This document shows, in pieces, positions 1 through 13,090 of a stretch of DNA of 64,000 nucleotides (within the stretch, counting starts at the first letter, position 1; the number at the start of each line of letters is the position of its first letter). The translations under genes and the position numbers were made by a program. This stretch comes from Anas platyrhynchos (lineage: Eukaryota; Chordata; Aves; Anseriformes; Anatidae), in the NCBI RefSeq assembly GCF_047663525.1, contig NC_092587.1, positions 195,297,501-195,361,500 of the forward strand. Direction: 5' to 3'. Under the pieces are notes generated by a model. It did not search any database, was not told the origin of the DNA, and worked only from the letters and a program-made list of their open reading frames with translations.

Positions 1-223
1 GGAAGGAAGAAAGGAAGGAAGGAAGGAAGGAAGGAAGGAAGGAAGGAAGGAAGGAAGGAAGGAAGGAAGGAAGGAAGGAAGGAAGGAAGGAAGGAAGGAA
101 GAAGGAAGGAAGGAAGGAAGGAAGGAAGGAAGGAAGGAAGGAAGGAAAGGAAGGAAGGAAGGAAGGAAGGAAGGAAGGAAGGAAGGAAGGAAGGAAGGAA
201 GGAAGGAAGGAAGGAAGGAAGAA

Positions 224-276
<53 letters not shown>

Positions 277-404
277 AAAGAAAGAAAGATTGTTGTTTTT
301 GTTTTTGAAAAGAAAGAAAGAAAGAAAAGAAAGAAAGAAGAAAGAAAGAAAGAAAGAAAGAAAAGAAAGAAGAAAGAAGAGAAAGAAAGAAAGAGAAAAG
401 AAGA
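1..404. repeat. (GGAA)n / (GAAA)n purine microsatellite
   Basis: The window opens inside a simple repeat. Positions 1 to about 220 are GGAA tetranucleotides with a few slips. About 221-290 switches to GAAA. After a short T/G-rich interruption at 290-307, impure GAAA and GAAGAAA units continue to about 404. The left end lies outside the window. Any open frame here (Lys/Arg/Glu only) is a by-product of the repeat. Confidence 0.97.
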
Positions 405-545
405 ACGCCAGGACCCCGCAGTCCCGCACGGGCTGGGGACTCGGGGGTCTCGAGGGGCGCCCCGCGGAGCATCCCCAGCCCTGCAGCTTCCCGGGGAGGG
501 CTGGGGCTCAGGGACTGCTGGTAGCAGGCTTGTGATTAATGCCGC
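405..545. other. Short GC-rich patch next to the microsatellite
   Basis: About 140 bp of high G+C with several CpG dinucleotides lie between the purine repeat and an AT-rich block. No splice-bounded coding frame or recognisable repeat is visible. It may be a small CpG-rich regulatory patch or part of an unrecognised repeat; the sequence does not decide. Confidence 0.4.
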
Positions 546-1030
546 GTGCGGTGGCAGCAGTGATTTTCTGTACATTTGCATTACTTACTCTCCTTGAGAA
601 GTAACAAGAAAGGGCAAGTTCGGCTTATTGTTTCCTCACCCCTCCACTGACAACTGCAAATCACTTCCAGAATGGATAAATTATGCGGGGGGAGGCAGGA
701 AGGGAGGCTAAGAGGGAGCTGTGCAATGCAATACACTTCGTATGATTTGCAATTTAGATTTTGCCGTATTGATTACTGCGCAATCTGGGAGGGGCGCGGG
801 GGAAAGGGGGGGGGGGGGCCAGTTGGCCGGTCTCCAGCTCCAAATATTTCCAAAATGATTATAAATTGTATTAATCAAGGTCAAAGAAGCCTCATTTGGC
901 CAGAATAAATGAAAACATAGGGTATGTGTTAACTAAAAATCACTTCAGCAAGGAAAATCGAGATGCATTATAATAAGGCGCCGAGCACTTTGTAATGCGT
1001 GGGTATCAGCTGCCATCTACTGGGCAAATG
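546..1030. other. Candidate conserved non-coding element
   Basis: This unique-looking block is rich in homeodomain-type AT motifs (several ATTA/TAAT cores, for example around 855-875 and 969-975) and has no long meaningful frame. It ends with a strong CTCF-like motif at 1010-1023. Texture and motif density resemble vertebrate enhancers of gene deserts. This is inference: conservation cannot be tested from one sequence. Confidence 0.35.
1010..1023 (-). promoter_or_regulatory. CTCF-like binding motif (minus strand)
   Basis: Read on the minus strand this is CCAGTAGATGGCAG, a match to the vertebrate CTCF core (CCASYAGRKGGCAS). The motif points leftward. It is one of the two best CTCF-like matches noticed left of CCDC82; the other, at 10415, points the opposite way. 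Confidence 0.6.
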
Positions 1031-1661
1031 TGATTCTGGTCAAGGCCAAGGCACACCTCCTGGGCTTGTTCCTGCCTCCCTGTGCCCTTCTCCCACAGCG
1101 CTTCAAGCTGAGGAAAAGCTTTTAAGCACGTTTCGCTTTGGCTTCAGAAATGCAGAGGATCCGGGCAGCACTCGAGCGTTTTGCTTTGCAGAGCTGGGGG
1201 CCAGAGTTGCCTGTGATAGCCTGTTAAAGATTGAATGTAAAAATACTGGCACAAAGTTCTCTCTGAACACTAAAGAGAAAGGCATTTTGGAATATAAGTA
1301 CAGCTCAGAGCGGAAGCGTGCTCATGAAGATCTGGGGAAAAAAAAAAAAAAATGAGAGAGAGAGAGAGATCATCTTGAAATAGGCTAATAGGCTCTGTTG
1401 TGCAGTAAGGCCAAAGAATTGCTGAAAGTCATGGCACTATCCAAAACCAAAACCAATCCCAAAGGAAGCACTGATGTATCCCAAGTTCAGTTCAGTGCTG
1501 CAAGCACACTGCACTCAGTGGGAGTCTGCATGTGCATTTCCAAGGCTTTGGGCCAGGGTCTGCCTGCCCTCCCTGGCTTCTCTTTCACGTTCCCTGACTC
1601 TGCTTTCCAGAGGCCTTGTCTCAGCTGCACCAGAACCAGAAAGTAGCAATCCATGAACTAA

Positions 1662-1719
1662 AGCACAGGGCCCATAGAGCTGCGATTCCCAGCACAGGGC
1701 CCATAGTGCTGCGGTTCCC
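1662..1719. repeat. 29-bp tandem duplication, two copies
   Basis: Two adjacent 29-bp units start at 1662 and 1691. Both begin AGCACAGGGCCCATAG and differ at only two visible positions. A third partial start (AGCACCCAGCCC) follows. This is a local slippage duplication without known function. Confidence 0.85.
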
Positions 1720-1899
1720 AGCACCCAGCCCTGATTCAAGCAAGCAGCTCCCTTCAGGACTCTGTGGAAGCACCACTGGCTGCTTGCATTCTGGGTGAGG
1801 AAAAACACAAATTATTCTGCAAATTCAGCAGTCTTTTGTGAGCTACGTTTGGGTTTTCAGGCCCCCTCACCACTTCTTTGATCTGCTACAAAGCAAATC

Positions 1900-2450
1900 T
1901 ACCACACAGTTTAATTTATCTTAGGTTGCATCAAATCCAGAGAACACATATGGTCATTCCTCTTCCCCCCCCCTTCTCCAACCCGTCTCCCATGGCTGTA
2001 GATTTATAGACAAACAATCAGACTTTTCTGCTGGTTTGTTTTCAGTCTTGGCTCATTTTAATAGGACCAGTGGGAATTGGTCTACTTAATGAGAGAAGCT
2101 TTTAAACTTTTTGTAAATAAATCTTATTCCAAGCTGCAAGGAAGAGGCAAAATGTAAATAAAATATGATGTACCCCCTTAATCTGAACAAAAAGTCAATC
2201 AAAATGGCATGAGCTGATGCAAGGTGCAAGCCATTTTATTCAGGAAATTTTGAATGTGTCATTTCTAGTGAATTTTATAATGTGTGGCCATTAACGTATA
2301 CTTTCAAACAAAAATATTTTGAAACATAAGACTGGGTCTTCTCCATTTTGAAAATATTACTTGAATATAGCGGCAATTTTGACAAATACTTTAAGCACTT
2401 TTGAAGGTGAAGAGATGGTTTCAACCAAACCTTTTCTACACAAAGCACTG
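1900..2450. other. AT-rich candidate enhancer block
   Basis: This unique, low-CpG stretch has many TAAT/ATTA and AATAAA-like words, for example near 2055-2160 and 2235-2290, without coding potential. It resembles deeply conserved non-coding DNA in texture only. Cross-species alignment would be needed to support it. Confidence 0.25.
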
Positions 2451-5400
2451 GATTTGGAAAAAAAAAAAATCTCTTTATTGATAAAGAAGTTTATTAAACA
2501 GCTTCTGAACCACCCCACTTCTTAATTTCAGTAACAATGTGAGTTTTTTTTTCATTAAAACAGAATAAAAGAGCAAGCACAGCAACTCAGCAACTTCCTG
2601 AGCCTATATCTGACAAATGCAGAAATCCAGCTCTGTCCCAAAATACAATCAACATTGCATAATCTACAGTAAGTGCATCAGATAAAGACAAATCGGCACC
2701 TGTCAACTAATGAGGAAGGGTTATCATTAAATTATCCTAGAGTAACAGTTCTTTCTTCTTTCCTCAAGAACCACTATTAAAAACCTGCTTTAAGTGCTGA
2801 TTTTAGCAGACGGCTGTTACAAAGCATAACTCCCTATGCTAAAGACCCTATTCAAATTCTTCCCCTAGAAGCTCATTCCAACAAGAAAGCAATAAAGCTG
2901 CATAGATTGGAAAAGCTGAAAATATGCCAGCAGTGAAGGAGGGGGCTGGCTGCGGGTGGGATGGTGCCGGCCTGCTGGCAGAGCCGGGAGGAGGCCGCAG
3001 GCCTCAGCTCAAGCCCATGGCAGCTCCAGCCCTGGCCTGTGGTCGGGCCTTCGCTGGGATGGTTCTTGGCTGGGATGCGACCTTTCTGTTTGGCACCTTT
3101 GCTTTCCAGTCAAGGAATATTGCCCCTAGTCAGTCATCCACCCTAATCATAGATAAACGGGCAAGGGAACATCCTTTATTTTCTTCCGTGTCATTCTGTA
3201 GTACTTTCCCTGTTTCTCTCTAGCGTACTAGAAGACCTGCATCCCACAACAATCTTACTGTGCTGTGAAATATCCATCATTCCTGCTCCTAGTGCCACCA
3301 TGGTTCTCCTGCTCCCCTGGTCTCCTCCCTGTGAAAAGGGCCCCTCAAATTATCACTTGGTTATTCGGGGTATACCATGCCATGATTTCTGTGCAGCATT
3401 TGCTCTTACAATGGGCAGAGGTGCCTTTTCACTCAAAAATACATAGAAACACCAACAAGAAGCAAAGCTGAGAGTCTCAGAAGCATTAAAATATTTAATT
3501 TTAAGTGAAATTAATGACATTGAAGTGTCTACATAGGACTCAGGGCCAGATACACTCAGATTTCAGTGGAAAATTAAGGGCCTTAATGTGACTTTAATGC
3601 CCAATTACCTTAACACCTAGTTTATCAGAAGATAAATACTGAATGTAGAGTTTTTTGATACAGGGTTCAGTTGTTTCAGCATGGATTCCTGGGATTCACA
3701 TTTCTCAAGTGGATACAATGTTAAGTGAAAATTTTGTGAGCATTCGTAAGGAACAATGTTTGTAATATGTTTTATTTCTGTTGCCTCCACAGAAAGAAAA
3801 AAGAAGGTTGTTATTTTTCCTACTTAACTAATTCACAGATATTCTTGGAGATAGACATATTGGCAATGTGGGCTATTCTGTTCTGAAGCATGGACAGAAA
3901 GTAGTCACAACATATCTGAGCAGATTCGTGGCCACCTTTTTTGCTATTTCCCATTATTTCTCCAGATATTCCCATTACATTCACTCCCAAACTTGGAGTT
4001 GTCAGCCCCGAGTGTCACAAAGAAGTGTGTGTTTGTTGGGAATCGGGAGGCAGAGAAGAGTATCAGAGAAGAGTATCAGCTGGAAATTGCTGGCTCTGGG
4101 GTTATTGAGTATCAGGGATGGGGAAGATGGGGAATCAGAAGCAGTACTCATGAACCTGTACTTCAGGAAGTTTCCTTCATTGCCTACTCAACTGTAAGGA
4201 GCAGGAACAAAAAAAGGTGCCAGTCCCACTAACAAACCCCACCTAAAAGGATATTAGCAAAATATGCAGGTGCAGGACCAACTATATATAAAAGGGCATG
4301 TCTAGAGGAGGGTGCTAAGCAGAATTTTGCCGTTTGCTTGAATATAGCCTTGGCTAAAACAGCACTGTCAATTTTGACTAAGCTAAATACTACAGAGGTC
4401 TAAAGGGGGGCAGAAACTATGGCTGACTTAGCAAATACATCTCTCCAGCTGCAGGAAATATGATCAGCACTAATCACTTAATCATGTTCAAGTGGAGTAA
4501 GCAGTCACTGTGAGTTTGCCCAAATATGTATATAAAGCAAGCTTATTTTGAATGAAATCTTCTTTACAAGCACAGAAGTTTTCTCCTGTATTATTTTTTT
4601 CGGTGCTTCACTCAATTCCTTTCACTTCCTTTAGCTCCCCAGCTAAAATTATGAGATCACTGCCTATGTTTCCTACTTGTCTGGCACTGTCAGAGGGAGA
4701 AGGGGCTGATTTAATAACTTAATGCTACAGAAATGCTGTTTTCTGCCAAAACAACAATCCAATTCCAAAGTTATCTAAGATTTGATTCACGCTGTTTACG
4801 AAACTGTGGTTCTGTGACCTTTGGTTATCATTGCAATCATAAATAACTGGCTGTGTCCCTCTGCTCCTTTTTAGTTTCCTTTATGCACCCTCTGTCTCCT
4901 CATCATTAAATTGTACATTCCAAGGACCAGTGACAAGCTTTCCGCAGTAGCCAACTAATGCTGCAGGCCTGTATCTGAACTGGTAGCTGTTCTCTAATAC
5001 AAGTGATGAATATGATGAATATTCAAAACAGTAACAGAAAGTCAAATTGAAATGCCCTTCCTGCGCCTCCCCACAAAACCATTGTGTCTTGACTTATCCT
5101 AGCACATGGGCAAAGCAGAGGTCCAGCAATCCTACGGTTACATCCTCATGTTCTGCTCTGGGCTACTCTGCTTACAAACAACACTAACCACTTTGCCAAT
5201 GTGATGCTTGGAACTGAAGATGTGATTTAACCACCATCTTTACCAACTCTGAATGTGATGTGCTTGAGTTCGATAGAGCCAAAAGTAATAAGAAAAATAT
5301 AATATGAAAATATTACACCATAGTATTGAAGTAGGCACCTTAAGTGAACGCAACAGTCCATATAATTGCATGATACCATTATAATCACATGGAAGAAATT

Positions 5401-8400
5401 CATAAGTGTTTAGTATGAGCAATCACAGAAAGCTTAAGGAAGTTTTTCATTCTCACATGTTTACTTCACATTTGGTTATGTAGCTATTTTTCAACTTGTG
5501 TGACAGAAAGAAAGATTTATCTTTGGACAGAAGAAAGATGTTTAAGGAATAATTATATTTCCAATATTTATATATTTCCAATAATTCCTTTTTAGTAAGC
5601 CCAATTACAAAAGAAAAGGGGGGGTAATATGAAAGCCTTTCAAACAATAAAAATTACAGTCAGAACTAGTTTTATAGTCAAGCTACTGGCAAATGTCCAC
5701 ATCTAATAAAAGCAACTCTCCCCACACTCCCCACCAAGAGCTAAGAACTTTCTTTTCCCTCCCACAATATCCCCATGTGCTTAAAGTAGCCATGACAATC
5801 CTCAGGCATGTCATGTAACTAAAATATAAGCCCTCAGTTAATGAACTATACACCCCTATGTCCGAATGGGAAAGTATGCCACATATGCTTAGATAACATC
5901 AGAAATAGAAAAGTCATGGGAAAGGAACTTAGAAACTACATTAGCCTAAGAAATCTAAGATAAAAATCTAGCCCTAGACCCCAAAGGAGCACAGGTCTTG
6001 GAGCCCTCTCACACGACCAGTTTATTTTGTCATTCCCAGTGTTCAGAGGCAATTCAGCCCCTAACTGCTCACCTACATATCAGCATTTTTTCAGGCCTGT
6101 CTCACCTTGCTGAAAATGCTGGTATTGTGCACCAGCTGCTATTTGGGAGCATGGGGAAAGGAGGTAGAAATTAGGATGTTCCTGATCTATATAATCTCAA
6201 AGGAAGTGGATAATCTCAGAGATCCTGTACTGGCTTCAACTTACTGTCCTCTGGTTTTGTTAATTCCAAGGCAGAATTTCAAGACAGAAGCTTTCTGTGA
6301 TGCCTTTTCATTTGCTTTTTCCTGTTGGCTTACCAGAACCCACATCACAACCTCGGCATCATGTGGCAGGGCTTGGGTGAGCTCAAAGGCTACTTTTGCA
6401 GGGGAGGAACAGGCAGGAACTTCCCTATAGTAAAGCAGATGGGAAACTTTTAATACAGAGGGAGAAGAAAAACCCCACCACTCCACTGTGCCTCTGCAAA
6501 GACTGTACCTATACACTGGGTGAAAGTTTGTTTAAGAAAACAATCAGTTATTAAAATTACAAGGAACTTGTGCTTAAAAAAGTAATCTTTTACCAGATAC
6601 CAGCATTTGTGTCTGTCTTGTTTGCTTTGGGGTACCTTTGATAAATAATACATATAGTTTTTGTCCATATATCTCCAATTATGTTTCACAGATTTTAAAG
6701 TACAAATATGCCTCCTAAATTCAGCATTGCTGCATTATGGGCCAGGTCTTGAATGAGAGGTCAGCAAATACAAGACAATGCAAAGGGAGCGGAGCAGAAT
6801 ATTGAACAAGGGTAGATGTGCAACTTTCACAGTAATGTGTAAAAAATAAGTATTTCGGAGTTGAATACCTAAAGTGGAAATCCATTTTCTAGTTTAATTC
6901 CTTTAACAAAGGAAAGGACTCTCCATAGCAGTTACCTTTTTCATCTAATCCAAATGTATTTTAAAACATATTATATGTACTTCAAAGAATACTAAAGAAT
7001 ACCCTGCTCTTTATTATCTCTCTAATGCATCTCTACATGCATCTCATTTTTCTGTGTTGTTCTGTCAGGGTACAATTCTGTGAGGTTGAAGCCAGTTGAA
7101 CTTTTCTTGTGGGCTCAGTTAGCAGCAGGTTAAGAACCAAACCTCAGTTGCTCTGCAACTGTCTTGATATCTGTCTTTTCTGAAGTCAAAGACCTGAATG
7201 CAAACAATAATAACCTTAGACGAAGGGTTCTTTATTACTTGTCAAATAGTAAATCTTAAAGAAGAAGCATAAGCCCTGGAATGAGATAGTACTTTATTCT
7301 GATTTTGTTTTTATGCAAATGAATGCAATAGATTTCTATATAATAGAAATAGATTTAATAGACTTTAATAGCTTTCTAACCTTTACAGCAATAATAACTA
7401 CATTTCTACCTCCTTACAAACAGGATTACTTCACCTTCATCCCCTCACTTAAATAAAAAAAAAAAAAATAGTACAATAAGAAACGATTTGGAGGGATGTC
7501 AGTTTATATGCATATACTTGAGTATTCTCTGTGTATTGCATGCAGTTGAGGTTAACCAGTCAAGCATTGGCATCATTTTAGTTTAAATATTTATTTTTTT
7601 TACTTAAATATATGGCAGGAAAAAAAAAAAAAAAAAAAAAAAGGCTTCTAACAGATGCTAATCAAGCCAGTTAAAAAATTAAGACTGTCTATACTTGAAA
7701 GGCTTTGCAGGTATTGATATTCTGGGATTGTCATCACAGTAAGAGGTTAGTGTAGATGCAGTTTATACAAGCAGATAAATGCTTTTGCCACTACAGTTTA
7801 TTCTAAGAATTCCTTGTTTCTGCTGTCCCAGGTTAAATACACCAGAGAAGCTAATTACGGTTTTATGGGTGGAATGACATCTACTCCTGGCCATTTCAAT
7901 AGTACAGCTATTCTGGTCACACATCATGATTCATCACATTCTTCCTGGCAAAAGTTTCTTCTCCAGCTAGAGAACTGCTGCCAAACAGTTATACATGGTT
8001 TGTGACAAAGAGAAAATAAACCACCCAAAAGCTAAAAGTAAATTGTCAAAGAAATATCAAAATGAAGGTGAAAAACTCCAAAAGTATCATAAAATGCCAC
8101 TCCTCACATCGCACATAAATCCTGACCTTCATTACATAACTCGTGTGGTTGCTTTTAAGTTATGCCTTGAATTGCTCTTGCTCCAAACACAGCACATCAG
8201 TGTGGTCACGTTATTGCTGATGCTATCTAAACCACGACAATGTTCCAACAGAGCCTTTCCAAGGCTGGACAGGAACGCCTCGCACTCATACTGACACCAG
8301 ATAAACATCAATCCTATTTACTCCTCAATCTTTTACTTCAACACAGAAGCATGTAATTAATATTCTATCTGACAGTGAAAAATCAGAATATTTCTTAAAT

Positions 8401-10414
8401 CTTAAGGCAGTGAAAATGAAATAAATTGAGTGACACTGGGATGGAATTGGAGCACAATTCAGGTGATCTTTAAATAAAAATTATATTGAACACTAACTCT
8501 GTTACACCTCCTACTATTAGGCTATATATACTTCAGACACAGAAGGCAAAATATAACTTCTGCGGCAAAGTAGACTACACATTTTATTCATTATTAGGAC
8601 TTTTAAATAGCAGGAACAACAAGCACTGCCAAAGGCACTGCAGACAACATAAACATGCAAGTCACCTAGTAATTGTGATCCACCTTACAAAACAGACAAA
8701 GAAAACTTTTGTGTATGGAACATGATTTCAGAATCTCGTGAGACCAAAAAGCTCTCAGTGCTTCAAAAAGAGATTAAATGTTAACTCCATTGGTCTCCTT
8801 TGTCTGAAATTCACTCTTTCTATGAAATTCAACCCTGCACAAAGAGCCAGAACCAGGATTAAGAATCTCATAAACCCTATTTAATTCTTTAAAAAGGCTT
8901 CTGTGCAGAAGTGAATTGCAGTCTCTGAGAAAAGTTGCATTATTAACAGAAGTATGCCAAAATAATAATTAAAAAAAGCATTTACAATAAGCTTGAATAT
9001 TACCTTTATGCTCCAGAAAACTTTTTAAATTTTCAAAAAATTTCTTAATTGAGATAGAAATTCTTTAAAATATGCTTTGAAATTTAATTTTAAAATATTG
9101 TCTGCTAATTAACTGTTATGATTAAAGTAAATTTCTCTGTTGGTACTGGCTAGCATGATAGCAGATATGACAAGAATCATGTCAAAAAGCCAGCAGCTAG
9201 CAGGGCTTTTGGGCAGGCTTATCCTTTACGGGGATTTTCCTTGAAATTAGGAAAATGGTCTTCCATTGAAGAGGAACAGGAGGCAGAGGAATGCAAGATA
9301 ACAAGTCTCCTGTGATACTCTCTTTAGGAACTCTGTAGGAGGTTGAGTTCAGCAGGCAGAAAGCAAGAATGAGAGAACGAACAAAAGAAAGAAAGATGAC
9401 CCTGTATTTAGTTCCTGTGCTCCAGGCAGAGCTTTAATTGAGGGGCTCCCTACAAGTCCTAGCAGCTCGTTCAGGTGATAAAACAGTTATAGTCTGTTTA
9501 ATTCACATCTGTGTCTGTATTTAGTGCATGAGATAAATGGACTGAGTAGGGCCTTTGGTGAAGGGACAAGGAGTCCCTGCTGATGTAAACTAGTGAGCAG
9601 CAAAAATAACAGTCCCTGCTAAGAACCTGTGATGCTAGACCTCCTTGTGCCTGCTGAAAATGTATTTCAAAAGCATGAGAGTTCACTGTCGTCATTTTTG
9701 TTTTGTTTTGTTGTTTTTTTTTCCCCCTATTTTTCTTTCCAGCACTCTTATTTGGTTATGAGCCAGCCTGATGCTCAGTATGCCTGGGAGTCACAGAGGG
9801 TTTGCAAATGCTGCTCTGGTGCAGGAAGCAGTCCCTGGGAAATGTGGGCTCTGAGCTTCCCATTGTTTATCTTAGGGAAAGAATACCCCACGGAGGAACA
9901 GTCCATTTAATGGGAGGGATGTCCATAGGATCCCAGATATCACTGAATTCTAGAAGAGCTCAAACTTTACAGTAACTGCAATGTGAATGTAGCAATAATT
10001 TTTTATGTGACAGATGAGCTTGCCTATTTGTTTTAGGGAACTTCTTAGGAAATTCAGAGTGCAGTAAACCGGACTTTTTCGAAAACTTGTATCTTGACTG
10101 GAGGTCAAATTCTAAAAATCTGAGGACACAACACGACCCCACAGTGCTGACTGCCCTGGAACTTGGACTCTATAAATCTGAAAAATGATCAGAAAAATCA
10201 AGACAAGATCTTTTAGCATTGTGTGTAATAAAAACTGCTCAACTGTCTGTCAGAAGACAACACTGATAACAGAAACTCTTCATACTATCTAAGTAAAAAA
10301 TACATATATTTCATGTATTTTCTTTAGTTCCATATAATATATTCATTGCAATTGCCTTATTCCTATGTGTAGTACTACAGTGGTATAAGAGTAAGGTTTT
10401 CTTCGCTCCTTCTA

Positions 10415-10429
10415 TCACTAGATGGCGAC
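10415..10429 (+). promoter_or_regulatory. CTCF-like binding motif (plus strand)
   Basis: TCACTAGATGGCGAC fits the CTCF core (CACTAGRKGGCRSY) on the plus strand. It sits in a small CpG-containing patch (about 10400-10500) within AT-rich DNA, 2.5 kb upstream of the CCDC82 promoter. It points toward CCDC82 and MAML2, opposite to the motif at 1010-1023. Confidence 0.6.
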
Positions 10430-11779
10430 GTAGGAAGCAAGAATCGCGATGAAGACCAGGTCCGGCACCCCGAACTGCCAGCTTGCTTCACAGCTTGGAC
10501 GGAACATTAAATCCTGGGCAAACTCTGCTCCGTTTATTTATTTGAAAACCCACCTATTGACTTTCAAGCAATTAAAATAAATGCCAGGCTGGTACTATAG
10601 GTCCCTTAATGCAATATAATCATTGAATGATAACCATTTTAATCCTTGCAATACAAACATTTCAGTGGGAATTCAACCCACCATCTACGTAAACACCTGT
10701 CTGAATCTCTTCGTGTATGTGAAAGCCAGATGAAATCCATAGCAGTGGTTTGTAAATAAGATGAGAAAGAATTGTCTTTCATTTCCAAGTATTTCCTTTC
10801 CTTGTGTTTTCACTACCACTTATTTTTAAAGAAATTCTTGGAGGCATTTACAAGGTCTTGTTAAGGCCAAGCGGTACAAACAATGCCATCACAGTGAGTT
10901 CCAAGACAGCAGCAGTTTGCTACTGCAGACCAAGCAATGAAAAAACAAATTTAAGATACAAATCTCGTTAGTAAACTGCATCTATAAAAGTATTAGCATT
11001 GAACAGAATCCAGCATCACATTCAGTAGACATTTTAAGCAGACAAACAACAGAAGATCATTACTGTAGATTTTAATAGTTTCCTCTTATTTGTATACTGA
11101 TCCAGAAAATGCCTCGGTCTTTGAGCAGTGAAACTAGTGCAACTTGGTTCCTTATGAATTTTTTATCCTCTCCATCCCCCAGACTGCCCTGCTGCAATAT
11201 TCCTGTGTTCTCCCCTGACCAGGACAGCATTCGGGCCACCTCCCCATTTCCTAACCTCCTTTCTGGGAGTTCCCTGCAGCACAGGGCCAGCCCCAGCTGA
11301 GAGCAGTGCCCTTGCTCAGCAGTTGTGTGTGTGCTCCTAAGTTGTTATTACAAAGAAAAAGAGCTCTGCATGGAGCTGATAGCTCTCTCCTCAAGCACCG
11401 GCTCTAGGAGGACATCTGTATGTCACCTAGCTGCTGATTTTTCACTGAAGGGAACCACAGAGCAGCAGGCATCATACCCAAATTATGATTTACGGTTGTC
11501 AAATAAAGTGTTGTTTTCTTCCAGGGCAGCCCATGGAGGACAGTTGGCTGGCAGAGGATTTCCAAAGCACAAGCACCATTGGGATTTCAGCTGTGGGTGG
11601 GTCACAGCCTGGTGACCCCAAACCTCCCCATAATTGCAGCTTCAACAACCTCTGTTCTCATGTCCCCCGACAGTTGGGAATAGAACATGTGAAAATTACC
11701 AGGTTTTGCTCACAAAACAGCAGATAGTAGTGTACAGCTGCGAAGAAGCTGCTTTCCCAGGGAAGCCTTTGTACAGGTC

Positions 11780-12694
11780 TTAGTGACCTGCCAATGACAC
11801 CAAGCTCTGTGGTGGGGTTGACGTGCTAAAGGGAAGGGATGCCATCCAGAGGGACCTGTACAGGCCTGAGAGGTGGGCCTGTGTGAACCTTGTGAGGTTC
11901 AGCGAGTCCAGGTGCAAGGTCCTGTATCTGGGTTGAGGCAATCCCAAGCACAAATATAGGCTGGGTGGAGAATGGATTGAGAGCAGCCCTGACAAGAAGG
12001 ACTTGGGGGTGTTGGTGGATAAGAAGCTTGACACAGCTGTCAGTGCGCACTTGCAGCCTATAAGGCCAACCGTTATCCTGGGCTGCACCAAGAGCAGCGT
12101 GGTGAGGAAGTCGAGAGGGGGGGTTGTCCCCCTCTGCTCTGCTCTCCTGAAACCCCACCTGGAGCCCTGTGTTCAGCTCTGGGGCCCCCAGCACAAGAAG
12201 GACATGGAAGTGTTAGAACAAGTCCAGAGAAGGGCCACACGGATGATCAGAGGGGCTGGAGCACCTCTCCTGTGAAGACAGGCTGACAAGTTGGGGTTGT
12301 TCAGCCTGGAGAAGGGAAGGCTCTGGGGAGACCTTACAGCGGCCTGCCAGTACCTAAAGGGGGCTACAGGAAAGCTGGGGAGGGACTCCTTGTCAGGGGG
12401 TGTAGGGAGAGGACATGGGGGAATGGCTCTTAACTAAAAGAGGGTATGTTCAGATTAGACACTAGGAAGAAATGCTTTATTGTTGTAAGGGCGGTGAGGC
12501 CCTGGCCCAGGCTGCCCAGAGAAGCTGTGGGTGCCCCATCCCTGGAGGTGCTCAAGGCCAGGCTGGATGGGGCTTTGGGCAACCTGGGCTGGTGGGAGGT
12601 GTCCCTGCCCGTGGCAGGGGGGTGGAACTGGGTGGGCTTTAAGGTCCCTTCCAGTCCAAGCATTTTGTGATTCTATATGAATGATTCTACGACC
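11780..12694 (+). mobile_element. CR1 LINE fragment, 5'-truncated
   Basis: This is the 3' part of a chicken-repeat-1 (CR1) non-LTR retrotransposon. It begins inside the reverse-transcriptase region (typical wording around 'gacaccaagctctgtgg') and runs through the 3' UTR ('aaggtcccttccagtccaa') to a short ATTCTATATGAATGATTCTA tail, the usual octamer-like CR1 terminus. RT C-terminal remnants can be read near 12003-12275 (LWGPQHKKDMEVLEQVQRRA). The frame is not continuous, as expected of an old dead copy. Its 3' end directly abuts the CCDC82 CpG island. The 5' limit is approximate. Confidence 0.93.
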
Positions 12695-12905
12695 TGCAGC
12701 TACCAGTGGCCGCCAGAATCCCTCTTGCCCCACGCCTAGCAAGCCCACAGAGCCTCAGAAACACAAATGCACCGAGCTGAACCGCGATCACAACCGAGCC
12801 ACCATATCCCGGTGCTAACCCCGCCTGCTAGGCAGGGACCTGAGGGCGGGGGCAGGACTCGAACCCGCGGCCTCCGACTCTCCAACCTGCGAACCCTGGG
12901 CAAAC

Positions 12906-12911
12906 CACGTG
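12906..12911. promoter_or_regulatory. E-box CACGTG
   Basis: A palindromic CACGTG followed by AC lies in the CCDC82 island. This is a USF/MYC/TFE-type site. It forms a cluster with the ETS and CCAAT motifs downstream. Confidence 0.55.
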
Positions 12912-12940
12912 ACAGCCCCGCCTCCCCCATGACCTGCCAG

Positions 12941-12949
12941 CACTTCCGT
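12941..12949 (-). promoter_or_regulatory. ETS/GABP-type site
   Basis: CACTTCCGT reads ACGGAAGTG on the minus strand, a close match to the ETS consensus CCGGAAGTG. Such sites are typical of TATA-less CpG-island promoters. Confidence 0.55.
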
Positions 12950-12983
12950 AAACATGCCGGGGGCTGAGTGACAGGCCGCGGCA

Positions 12984-12988
12984 GCCAA
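12984..12988 (+). promoter_or_regulatory. CCAAT box (NF-Y type)
   Basis: AGCCAATCGG contains a CCAAT box with the favoured NF-Y flanks. It lies about 100 bp upstream of the CGCGA array. Confidence 0.6.
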
Positions 12989-13090
12989 TCGGAGTGCGCG
13001 GAGCGCGGGGTGTGGGCGGTGACCTCCCTTCGGCCGCCCGCGCGCGCACTGAGGCGCGGGAACCGCTCCCGGTAACTACCGGTGGGGTCG

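Larger units (their letters stand above)
1031..11779. other. Gene-free intergenic DNA upstream of CCDC82
   Basis: I see no supported gene in these 10.7 kb. Open frames are short (at most about 110 codons), lack family resemblance and are not bounded by good splice sites. The DNA is mostly AT-rich and unique, with scattered homopolymers (for example A23 at 7620-7642), a 29-bp tandem duplication near 1662, AT-rich enhancer-like blocks and one CTCF-like motif. In human the neighbour on this side is JRKL, a Tigger-derived gene; no frame resembling it is visible here. Confidence 0.6.

Noticed and set aside
290-535. Lysine/arginine/glutamate-rich 81-codon frame near the left edge
   Set aside because: A reading of the GAAA microsatellite with no independent coding support.
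12850-12925. Possible tRNA on the minus strand (B-box-like GGTTCGAGTCC)
   Set aside because: The T arm can form, but there is no acceptor stem partner, no proper A-box and no T-run terminator, so it is a chance match.
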